DNA from: JALYXV01 sp963733505
Lineage (GTDB): Bacteria > Actinomycetota > Acidimicrobiia > Acidimicrobiales > Palsa-688
Length of the DNA: 64,000 nt
Assembly (NCBI GenBank): GCA_963733505.1
Contig: CAVTDW010000027.1
Location: forward strand, 1 to 64,000
Direction: 5' to 3'
Shown here: one piece after another, positions 7,152-16,114 of the stretch
How the letters are laid out: each line of letters opens with the position of its first letter
How positions within the stretch are numbered: position 1 is the stretch's first letter
Notes under the pieces: generated by a model
What the model saw: only the letters and a program-made list of their open reading frames with translations
What the model was told of the DNA's origin: nothing
Databases searched by the model: none
Made by a program: the position numbers and the translations under genes

Positions 7152-7811
7152 TTACTGCGCTGCAGCTGCCCCGATCGCTAGGCAGCCTTCCTTCCAGTCC
7201 GAAAACAGCTCCACTCCATACCTTTTGGTTCGCATATGGCTGCGCATGTCGGCAAACGAGGACGAGTATTGCTGGACGTCCGCCAGGCTTCGATCTCCTT
7301 TGTGGGCAACAAAGTTCCGACAAGTTCGGATCTCTGCGATGGGGTTTGGAATCGTGGACGGCCCGAGGGTTACGCTGGATGCGGTGATCGCGAGGACGAT
7401 AACTTGATCATTCGCGACTCCAAGGACTTTAGTGATGCCCGCGATCGAGCCAGGATCGAACCACTTTGGTTCGCCACTCAACATGGCAATTCCATTGGCA
7501 CGTCGAGTCATACGAATGTGGTTTAGAGCCACAGGTTCGGTCATGGGCGTGGACGGTGCGTATATGGTTCCGCTAAGTCCCTCGACCGGACCCAAGCAAC
7601 TCTGCAGCAGTACCTTTCGTATGAACCTGTTCCAGGCGTCCCAGAGTGCCACCAAGCAACCGTCCTCTGCGGGGGCATATGGAATCTTATACTCCGTCAC
7701 CCTGTTGAGGCCCCTGCTGGCATAAAACACTTGCTCGATTTGATCAAGTTCGGCCGTGAGTGAATTTACGGCATCCCCAAGGGACGGCGCAACGACACCA
7801 ATGGTGGACAC
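7152..7811 (-). CDS. HEPN-domain protein paired with DUF262
   Basis: The helical product carries RNFVAH (R165-H170), the Rx4H motif of HEPN ribonuclease domains, in the usual C-terminal helix. HEPN proteins near DUF262 genes resemble the MAE_28990-type group. The GTG start follows GAGGTAGG, which overlaps the stop of the upstream DUF262 gene only 6 bases away, so the two are translated from one message. In this arrangement the HEPN protein would be the RNA-cleaving effector. Target and trigger are unknown. GC content is lower than in neighbouring core genes. Confidence 0.7.
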   Translation of the reverse strand: MSTIGVVAPSLGDAVNSLTAELDQIEQVFYASRGLNRVTEYKIPYAPAEDGCLVALWDAWNRFIRKVLLQSCLGPVEGLSGTIYAPSTPMTEPVALNHIRMTRRANGIAMLSGEPKWFDPGSIAGITKVLGVANDQVIVLAITASSVTLGPSTIPNPIAEIRTCRNFVAHKGDRSLADVQQYSSSFADMRSHMRTKRYGVELFSDWKEGCLAIGAAAAQ

Positions 7812-7817
7812 CAGAAC

Positions 7818-8876
7818 CTACCTCGTGAGTTCGCCAGCTAGCGCTCTACACGTGAAGTTGAACCGCGTTTGCCTGCTCTTGATCCGTTGGGAAGATGATC
7901 TAGCTGCGATGAAGTCAGACAGATCGATTGGCGTGCTCTCACCCGTGAGTGCGGCGTTCAAGACCTGGAGGGATTCGACTGTTGCGTCTGGATCTTGGAT
8001 AAGCCGATCTCGTGGAGGGACCTGCGACAGATCGAGCTTCCCGTTTTTGAGATTCCCTTCGGCATACATCATGCCCGCAACGATCATGAGAAAGTGTGGG
8101 CGCTGAACTATCGGCTCGGAATAGAACTCACCCAATAGGAGCCGTGCTACACGCTGGAGATTCTCAACAACCTGCACCTCCGACGGGAGATCATTAAGAG
8201 GCGTCGTCTTGTGGTCCTCATAGAGTCGTGTTATCCGGGCCTCGCCTCCATCTGTCACTCCTAACATCCAGAACCCCAAGATCTCGGCCACTAAGGACTG
8301 GTCCATCATGCGTACTCTTTCCCGATCAGAAAGTACGCCAAGCGCCCACACAGGGCCCACTCGTTTCGTTATTGATTTGACAAGCTCACTGAAATCATTC
8401 TCGAAGCGGGCGTTGCGTAACTCCGGTTCGTTCAACGGCACGGCGTATGAGTTGATCCGGACAAAGACTTCCAATACATCGTCATCACTTGCGTTGATCA
8501 GCTGCTCACAGGTGAGCTTGTATGAGAGGAATCCGTCCTTTTGTTCATCCTCTAAGTCGCTATAGCGTAGGCCTTGGAATTCGGCGGCCTTGGGCCCAAG
8601 CACGAACCGTCCCCCAGCGAAGTCGATGATCGTCTTGAGCCGCTGCTGTCCGTCGACAACGTCGCGGATAGTTCGGCGGTTGTCTCGGTCGACGTTCGTG
8701 CGCAACAGGAGTTTCGGTACCGGGTACCCGCGTAGAATCGAGTCGATTAGATAGCTCTTGGCTGCTGGTAGCCATACTGAGTTACGTTGGAACTTTGGAT
8801 TAAGGATTAGTTCGTCGTCGTCATTCCATTTCAGAAAGTCGGCGATCGTGTAATGTTGAGGCGTACTACCTTGCAT
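7818..8876 (-). CDS. DUF262 (GmrS-type N-terminal domain) protein
   Basis: The hallmark motifs are FQRNSVW near residue 30, DGQQRLKT at 75-82 and FVRIN at 138-142, which define the ParB-like DUF262 nuclease or NTPase domain also found in GmrSD enzymes. No DUF1524 HNH domain follows: the protein is 352 residues and ends after a helical C-terminal part. A GAGGAGG ribosome binding site stands close before the ATG. It is the first gene of a two-gene operon with the HEPN protein. Known DUF262 proteins act in defence against modified phage DNA. Here the nuclease half appears to be replaced by the separate HEPN partner. Confidence 0.75.
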   Translation of the reverse strand: MQGSTPQHYTIADFLKWNDDDELILNPKFQRNSVWLPAAKSYLIDSILRGYPVPKLLLRTNVDRDNRRTIRDVVDGQQRLKTIIDFAGGRFVLGPKAAEFQGLRYSDLEDEQKDGFLSYKLTCEQLINASDDDVLEVFVRINSYAVPLNEPELRNARFENDFSELVKSITKRVGPVWALGVLSDRERVRMMDQSLVAEILGFWMLGVTDGGEARITRLYEDHKTTPLNDLPSEVQVVENLQRVARLLLGEFYSEPIVQRPHFLMIVAGMMYAEGNLKNGKLDLSQVPPRDRLIQDPDATVESLQVLNAALTGESTPIDLSDFIAARSSSQRIKSRQTRFNFTCRALAGELTR

Positions 8877-9192
8877 TGGCCCTCCTCGTGCGCAAGTTGG
8901 CCGCGCGACGTAGGGTAGTCAACGGACTGCGCCAACCGCTGTACTCCCTTAGCGTGTCGATGGGGGCTTGGGGTCGCCGGCGATGGACGATCCTCCGGTG
9001 ACTCCGACCCGGGATCGACCCGGGACAAGCCAAGTGGAGCAGACAGCCTCAGCACTGCCACGTCGGGGGTGCGGCGGGACCGAGCTGCCGGACCGCTTGT
9101 CATACACGGATCAGGGCGACGCCGGACGTACCGCGTCGGGCGAGCCCTACGGCCGGACGGCGCTGTCGTCGCCTCCCTCAAATCGCATCAAT

Positions 9193-9212
9193 GATTGACA
9201 CAGGATTGACAC
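9193..9212. repeat. Direct repeat of GATTGACAC near the tRNA 3' end
   Basis: GATTGACAC occurs twice with an 11-base period, roughly one helical turn, about 70-90 bases from the tRNA end. Paired short repeats at this distance could be recombinase arm sites. They also contain -35-like TTGACA. The function is inferred only. Confidence 0.3.
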
Positions 9213-9234
9213 GGAGCCCAAAACGCCGAACGAC

Positions 9235-9259
9235 CTCCCCTTCCGGGGAGACCGTTTTT
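9235..9259 (+). terminator. Hairpin with T run beside the tRNA gene
   Basis: CTCCCC and GGGGAG pair around TTCC and are followed by ACCG and five T on the plus strand. On the opposite strand the same stem lies about 25-50 bases beyond the tRNA 3' end and may stop tRNA transcription, although no T run follows there. Confidence 0.4.
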
Positions 9260-9282
9260 GGCTTCTGACCTGCATTTTCTCT

Positions 9283-9359
<77 letters not shown>

Positions 9360-9418
9360 GCGGTCCCCGCATCCTACCATCCCGCCCTCGCCCACCGTCT
9401 GGCGAGGCATTTTCCCAG

Positions 9419-12400
9419 CTAGGGCTTCACCGTCGTGGTCGTGGCGCCGGACAACGCCTGCGCCTGGGTGATGTCGCCCTGCGCGGCGGCTACTTCGCTC
9501 TGGTAGAGGCCCAGGTTGCCGGCCTTCAGGGCGTTCTGGGCATTCTGGAAATGCGTCGCCGCGTCGGCCAAGAGTTGCGACAACGTGGCCGGGACCTGGG
9601 CCGTCGTGGGAGGTGAGCCGGCCACGGTGGTCGGGGGCGTCGTTGTCGGTGGCGTGGTGGTCGGGGTCGTCCCGCCTGAGGGCGCGGGACTGGTGCTGCC
9701 ACCCGGCGGGGGCGTGGTGCCGCCCGGCAGGGCGCAGAACGGGGCGCCGAATGGGGTCGCACACAGCGCCGAGTTGAGCGTCCCGCCGTGGTACGCCGCC
9801 CCGCTGTACACCACGATCACGTCATCGAGGCGCGGCACGGGGTTGCCCTGGGCCTGGACGTACAACGGCTGCACGTAGATGAGGGTCTGGTTGACGGGGA
9901 CGGTGATGACGTTGCCCAGCTCGACCTGGCTCCCGTTGGTGTTGAGCAGGGTGATTTCTTTGGAGATGTCGGGGTTGGCATTGATGGCGGCGTTGATCAG
10001 CGCCGGGCCGTCGACCTGCTGGCCCGACGGGGTGACAAACACATCCAGACGTCCATAGTTGGACGGGTCCCCCTTGGCGGTCATAAATGCCGACAGGTTC
10101 TGCTGCTTGTCCGACGCCGACACGGGCACGAACGGCTGCAGGATCAAGAACGCCTGGTCCGGTTGCTCGGGCAACGTCAGGAGCTGGAACGTGGGTTGCA
10201 TCCGCTGCTGGCGGGTCGTGACGATCTGCCCGGCGGCGTTGACCGACGAGCTGGCCTGGGTGACATTAGAGGGGGGTCCCGAACCGGGGTCCTGCGAGAT
10301 CGTCCACGCGTTGGCCTGGGTGTAGAAGTCGTCCGGGGTGGTCAGGTGGTAGCGGCCGTACATGTTGGTCTGGACCCGGAACAGGTCCTCGGGGTACCGC
10401 ATGTGCGCCCGCAGCCCCGGGTCCATGTCGTTGCCGGGCGTGAACAACTCGGGAAACGCCTTTTGATACGTCTTGATGATCGGGTCTTTCGGGTCGACCA
10501 CGTAGAACTTCATCGTGCCGTTGTAGGCGTCGATGACGACCTTCACCGAGTTGCGCACGTAGTTGAAGTCGCCGCTCAGCCCGCTCTGTCCCGACGATCC
10601 GGTCGGTGTTGGCCGGCTGCGAATAGGGGTAGCGGGAGGTGACGGTATAGGCGTCCTGAACCCAGTAGATCTTCCCGTTGTAGAGCACCGCGTACGGATC
10701 CGCGTCGTACTTCAGGAATGGCGCCGCCTTGCGGACCCGGTCACTGATACTGCGCACGTAAAGGATCCGCGACTTCGACGTCACCAGGCCCGAGATGACC
10801 GGGTTGGGATCGCCGAAGCGCAAGGCGAAGGCGAAGCGCCGGAAGATCGAGCCCATGGGGACGCCGCCGGTGCCCGCGTACTTGCTGGTGAGGTTCTGCC
10901 CGCTCGTTCGATCCTGGTAGTCGAGCTCCTGCTGGGCCGAGTCGACGATGACGTAGTTGCTCTGCTTCTCCCCGTAGTACACCTTGGCGCCGGTGGTATC
11001 GAGCGTCGGTGCGCCCGGGGCCGACTGCGGTGGGATGTCGGAAACCACAAAGTTCGGGGTGCCGTCGGCCGGGTTGATCCCGGTCTGGTTGGCCGGCGAC
11101 ATCGCCGCCCCGTAGCCGTGGGTGTAGAGCAGGTGCTGGTTGACGAAGCCTGCGGGCACGTCGGGCGACTTGATCTCCCGCACCGCCGCCAGGGTCTGAG
11201 TCAGTACCCCCCCGAGGCTGTAGCGATCGACGTCGAGGTCGTTGAACTGGTAGTAGGAGCGGATCTCCTGCAGCTTGTTGAAGGCGTCCTTCACGAACGC
11301 CGGGTCGAGGAGGCGCACGTTGGTGAGGTTCGCCCGGTTGGTGGAGGTGTCGCCGAAGTCACCGGCGGTCAAGGCGCCCGTGCCCTGGAACTGGTGGGTC
11401 ACGACCGTGTTGAGCCCGTATGCCGTCCGGGTCGCGGTGATGTTGCGCTGGATGTACGGCTTCTCCCGCACGATCTCGGCGGGCTTGACCCGCAGTGCCT
11501 GGATAACCGCCGGATAGATGCCGCCGACGACAACCCAAACCAGTCCCCACAAGCCGACCGCAATGAGCGGCAGCGTCCAGCCTTTTTGATAGATGTTGTA
11601 AATAAAAAGCCCTGCCGCGAAGACAGCGATCACGATCAGTAACGTCTTCGCCGGGAGATCGGCATGGACGCTGGTGTACGTGGCTCCTGCAACGACATGC
11701 TTGGTTGACAGGGCGAGCTCGAAACGCTCGAACCAATAGCCGAGCGCCTTGACCAGGGCCAGCCCACCAAGCAGCACCGAGATGTGGGCCTTGACCTGGG
11801 GCGTGACCCGCTGAATCGGCGACTGCACCCGGATCCCACCGTTGAGGTAGTGGAACACCACCGTCACGACCAGCGTGATGACGATGGCCACGAACAACCA
11901 GTCGATGAAGAACTTGATGAACGGCAGCTGGAAGACGTAGAAGCCCACGTCCCGGCCGAACTGCGGGTCCTTGACCCCAAACGACGTGGAGTGGCGGAAC
12001 AGCAGCCAGTTGTTCCACTGCGAGCGGGTCCCGATACCAGCGAACAGGGCGAAGACGGCCGCGACCACGACGCGCACCTTGCCCGCGTGAAGCCCGACCG
12101 CCTCCCGGTACCGCTGGACCAACTCGTCCTCTGGTCCCGTGGGCCGAAAGCGCGGTGCGATCTTGTCCGCGATCGTCAAGTTGCCCAGCATGAGGGCGAA
12201 GAAGAGCACGCAGAAGACCACCGCCAGAAGGACCTGAACCACCAGCACGCCCCGGAAGACGCTGGTGAACTTCAGCTCCTTGAACCACAAGTAATCGGTG
12301 TAGAAGCTGGCGATGCTGCGCAGCGAGGCGAACAGGATGAACAGAACGACCGCGGCGACGATGATGATTCGTCCGCGAATCGCCCGGCGGGAGCGCTTCG

Positions 12401-12422
12401 GGAGATCCGCAGGAACTCGCAT
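9419..12422 (-). CDS. UPF0182 family membrane protein, one frameshift
   Basis: The N-terminal 330 residues hold about seven membrane helices, beginning just after MRVPADLPKRSRR. A long extracytoplasmic domain follows with TRTAYGL, VPAGFVNQHLLYTHGYG and VMxxR-like signatures of UPF0182. A Thr-Pro spacer and a terminal helical segment end the protein. The two halves are in different frames and join at a CCC/GGG run near 10590, where removal of one G restores IVGQSGLSGDFNYVRNS. The whole protein is about 1000 residues, normal for the family. The biochemical function of UPF0182 is unknown. The gene lies downstream of the DivIVA-type gene on the same strand, about 110 bases away. Confidence 0.85.
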
Positions 12423-12531
12423 GCGAGGGGCAGCCTACGGCATGGCCGATGGGTGATCCGGCAGTCGGAGACGGGCGGAGTCCAGGACGACGTCCCCGAC
12501 GAGCTCGTCCCGGTTCGCGTCGCGGTCGGGT

Positions 12532-14728
12532 TCAGGTGGGCTGCGGAACGAGGAGGCAGCGGCAGCCGGGATGGGCGGGCGGGTGACGCTGACCCGGTAG
12601 GGAATGGCTCGGCCTTGGGCTGCGCTCCGGCGAGCGCGTTGTCGTCGCAATCGGGGCACGGTCCGTCAGTGTCCTCGACCAGCCAACGAAGCGGGGTCGC
12701 CGCCGGCGTGGCGGCGTAGGCGCCAGCGGCGAAGGCGGCTGCGATGTGATCGGACGCCACCACTTCGACCCGTTTGGTCTTCCACTCCCGGTACGCGCCG
12801 CCGACGGCTTCTGCCAGGACGATCGGGTCGTTGCCTTCGCCGTCGGCCAGGACGCTCTCCAGGCGGCGGCGCAACGGATCGACGATCGCTTCAGCCAGCT
12901 CCTCGGTCGCTTGGTCTACCCCGCCCAGGTGTTCCGAAGACTTCATGCCCGGCATGAGCCATGTTGTGAACGCCACCCCGGCCGAGACAGCCTCACTCAG
13001 GAAGGGACGGCCGGCGTCGCGGAAGCGCGCCATGTGGGCGTCGCGCGTGGCCAGGACGACTGATGCCGCGTTCTGAGAGGAGCGGAGGCCGCGGAGGCGG
13101 TCGAGCAGGTCGTTTTGATCGTCCTGCAGGGCCCGCTTGAGGCGCCGGGTCAGGTTGGCTTCGAGGGGGCCGGTGATTTCGTCACGTCGTTGCAGCAGGG
13201 CCTCGTCGTCGTCGGGAATGGGCCGGTCCTCGGCCAGAACCTCCCGGGCATGGGCCACCGCCTTGTCCCGATCGGCCCGGATCCGGGCGAACAATGATTC
13301 GACATTGTCGGAGGCCGGAGCGGGGGCGACAGGGGTTTCGGGGCCGGCCACCGGCGCAACGGTCGATGCCGAGGTGGGTCGCTTCGGCGACTCAGCGGGT
13401 GCCGACCCGGAAGTCGGCGGTGCCGATGAGTCTGCCGTGATGGTGGGGCCGTTGGGCTCGCTGGCGTCGGCGTCGGGACCGCGGCGGGTGTCGCTGCGGT
13501 GGGTGTCGCTCGCGTCGAGCCCGTGGCGGCGGGCGAGACCGTCCCTGGCGTCGCGGCCGTCGCGGCCGTCGGGGCCGGCGGCGGCGTGGTGCGGGGGGCG
13601 TCGGGGCGGTGGCGGGCGGGCGCGGCCGGTGACGGATGTCCGGGCCGCCGAAGTCTCGCGGTGCTGGCGCGACCGCTGGCGCGGGGCCGTCAGGATCGGG
13701 GCACTGGCGGCTGTCCGGCCGGCGACGGGGACGGTCCGGAGTGCGGGGCCGTGGTCGCGGGCGATGATGACGCGGATGGCACTGAGCGCCGGCGGCTCGG
13801 GAAGCGGCGGGCGGACCGCGGTCGAGGTGGGCGCGGGTACGGCCGAGGTGCTAGCCGACGCCGCGCTGGGCTGGGGGGCTAAAGGGGGCGGCTCACTTGG
13901 GGTCGTTCCCGCAGGGCGGAGCCGCTTCTGGATGATCGGCAACGTCGGGTTGGTCGGCTCGTTGTCGTCCTCGAGGCCATCGGGCTCGTCCAAGGCCAAG
14001 GGGCGGTGGCGGACGGCATTGGCCGCCGCCCGGGCCTCGACCTCGGCTCGAGCAAGGTCAGCGGTGGCCTCCTCGAGGGTGCGGCGGACAACCTCGTAGG
14101 ACGCGAGGAGCCGCTCACGCCCGGCGCGGAGTTGTTCGACCTGCGCGACGGCGACGTTGCGCTTCTTGGAGAGGGCGGTGAGGATCTTCTCGCGGGTGGC
14201 CTGGGCGCCCTCGATCATGGCGTTGCGCTCGGCGTCAGCCTGGGCCCGCATGGCCTTGGTCTGCTGGCGGGCCTGGTCGACCAGCCGCTCTGCTTCGCTC
14301 TTCGCCGTTTCCTTGATGCGCCCGGCGACCGACTCGGCTTCCTCGGTCCGTCGAGCCAACACGGTCTCGGCCTGGGCGCGCAACACCTCCGCCTGCTGAT
14401 GGGCTTCCTTCAGAATCCGGGAGGCATTTTCCTCAGCCCGGCTCTTGATATCGCCCGCGGCATCGTGGGCGCTCTTGAGGATGTGGGCGGTTTCGTCCCC
14501 GACCGCGCCGATGAGCGTCTCTTCGTCGAACGACGGGTGGGCGGCCCGGTACTCGGCGTCGCGGCGGGCGTCCTCCAGGGACGCTTGGCGCTCGTGCAGG
14601 GCGACGATCTCGGCGGCCACCTTGACGAGGAAGGCCCGAACCTCGTCAGGATCGAATCCCCGGCGGGCAGGACCAAAGTTTTGCTGCGCGATGAGGTCCG
14701 CGGACAAAGACCCCTCGACATTCACCAT
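12532..14728 (-). CDS. DivIVA-domain coiled-coil protein with HPGCRC C-terminus, one frameshift
   Basis: Starting at MVNVEGSLS, the first 50 residues match a DivIVA membrane-curvature domain (FGPARRGFDPDEVRAFLVKV). A coiled coil follows to about residue 240, rich in Ala, Glu and Arg, then a Pro-Ala-Thr linker and a helical C-terminal domain. DivIVA proteins mark poles and division sites. The last part has CPDCDDNALAG followed, in another frame, by TGQRHPPAHPGCRCLLVP and a TGA at 12532. Removing one G at 12593-12595 joins them. The C..C with HPxCRC pattern resembles the zinc-like end of phage Mu F-type head proteins. If the indel is real, the unshifted frame runs on to 12272 as nonsense over the next gene's start. 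Confidence 0.78.
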
Positions 14729-14812
14729 GGACTGAGCGTAGGACGCTCCGGGCGCCAAATGAGGGACCCCGACGAGGAACGCCGTGGCGGAGGTCCGCGG
14801 CGCCGAGGGTCG

Positions 14813-16114
14813 TCAGCCCCTACCCGCGAGAATGTTGTTCAGCGCCTGGAGGAGCGGGTCCAGCAGCGGGTTGAGGATGGCCCCGAGCGGACCCGGCAGC
14901 ACGGGGACGGGCAGCTGAAGCAGCGGCAGCGGGACCGTCGTGGTTGTCGTCGCCGGGTGCGGCTGGCGGGGATTGGCGGGCGTCGTCGTGATCGTGCGGG
15001 TCGTCGGCGTCGATTGCCGGGGGCGGGTCGTCGGGCTGCTGGATGACGACGGCGGCGGCGGGATGGCGATCTGCGACGCCGGTGCACCGGTGAAGGGCAG
15101 GGCCGCCCGGCCGATGGCGGCCAGGACATCGTTGAGGACACCGGTCAGGTCGTGCACGCCTTGGTCGTAGGCGACGAACCCCCACGGCGCACCCTGGGCG
15201 GAGAAGGCGAGCTCGTTGGTGAGGCGGTCGGTGAAGGTGCCGTTCGTGCCGCGCAGGGCGATGACCGAGGCAATGAGGTAGTCGCCCGGTTTGGCGGCCG
15301 GGGCGGGGGCGACGGGCTGTTGGCGCTGGACGCCATCGAAGGCCGACACGAAATCGGCCCTGCCGCTAAGCGTCGGCAAGAGTTGCTGGTAGAACGCCGC
15401 GTCCTTCCCCTGGTTGGACGGAACCTGGGCGTTGAAGCCGATGGCGGCGGCGCCGAGTTGGGTCGAGATCGCCACAGCCGTCGCCAGGTAGAGGTGGTCC
15501 CAGGAGTCGCTGTCCTGATATTGCAGTGGTGAGGCTTGGACGGGCAGGCGGGTCTGGGGGGTGAGGGTTATCTGGCGCGGGGCGGCGATGGTTGCCGGCG
15601 GGTTGCCGGCGATGTCCAGGTGAGAGGTCGCCTCGTAGACCTTCACGGTCATGCCCGTGGCGACGGTTCCGACGGTGAGCTGGGCGACGCCCGCGGGGAC
15701 GACGAGCGTCGATTCTTGGGCCGACACCTGCACGGGTTCGCCAACCGCTTGGATCAGCACCGAGCCCGAGGCCAGCCGAGGGGTCTTGGCGATCACGAGC
15801 TGCGTGCCGTTTCGCAGCTGGAGGACACCGGTCTTCAGCCGGACGGCGGCCTGGCCGGCCGTCACCTGGATTGTGTCGCCCGCCTTGAGGACGTCGCCGT
15901 TGTGCGCGGCGTGGGCGGTGCCGTCGGGCGGGGTGACCTGAGCCTGGCCGTCGACGGTGATGTGGGCGAGGCCGCTGCTCGAATGGCCGCAGCCGGCCAG
16001 GCCGACGGTCACGACGGTCGCGACCAGGCCGGCTGCCACCGCGACCAGGCGGGGGCGCAGCCGCGATCGGCGAGGAGCGGGCTGCGGGAGGACGCGGACT
16101 TCGGAGGAGACCAT
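14813..16114 (-). CDS. FecR-like lipoprotein
   Basis: A signal peptide ending in a lipobox (VGLAGC at about residue 43) predicts a lipid-anchored extracellular protein. The next 130 residues are beta-rich (GDVLKAGDTIQVTAGQAAVR, then LRNGTQLVI) in the way of FecR-type domains, followed by a helical domain and a Pro-Ser-Thr linker. The ATG shares one base with the stop of the upstream kinase gene, so the two are co-translated. A role as extracellular partner or checkpoint of the kinase is inferred from this coupling. The family beyond the FecR-like domain is not recognised. Confidence 0.6.
   Translation of the reverse strand: MVSSEVRVLPQPAPRRSRLRPRLVAVAAGLVATVVTVGLAGCGHSSSGLAHITVDGQAQVTPPDGTAHAAHNGDVLKAGDTIQVTAGQAAVRLKTGVLQLRNGTQLVIAKTPRLASGSVLIQAVGEPVQVSAQESTLVVPAGVAQLTVGTVATGMTVKVYEATSHLDIAGNPPATIAAPRQITLTPQTRLPVQASPLQYQDSDSWDHLYLATAVAISTQLGAAAIGFNAQVPSNQGKDAAFYQQLLPTLSGRADFVSAFDGVQRQQPVAPAPAAKPGDYLIASVIALRGTNGTFTDRLTNELAFSAQGAPWGFVAYDQGVHDLTGVLNDVLAAIGRAALPFTGAPASQIAIPPPPSSSSSPTTRPRQSTPTTRTITTTPANPRQPHPATTTTTVPLPLLQLPVPVLPGPLGAILNPLLDPLLQALNNILAGRG

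Larger units (their letters stand above)
8877..9282. other. Intergenic region at the island end
   Basis: No convincing gene is seen. The region holds the ribosome binding site and presumably the promoter of the DUF262 gene, two copies of GATTGACAC (9193-9212) and a short hairpin with T run (9235-9259) before the 3' end of the tRNA gene. No integrase gene lies here, so if this is an integrated element its integrase must be at the other end, outside the window. Confidence 0.5.

Noticed and set aside
10563..11642. Long plus-strand frame of about 359 residues opposite the UPF0182 gene
   Set aside because: Its composition is that of the antisense of a GC-rich gene (Arg, Val, Gly, Asp runs) and the opposite strand encodes a clear membrane protein.
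12272..12531. Extension of the DivIVA frame into the UPF0182 gene
   Set aside because: It reads as nonsense (Ser, Arg, Pro runs) over the start of another gene. The true end, after HPGCRC, lies in another frame at 12532.
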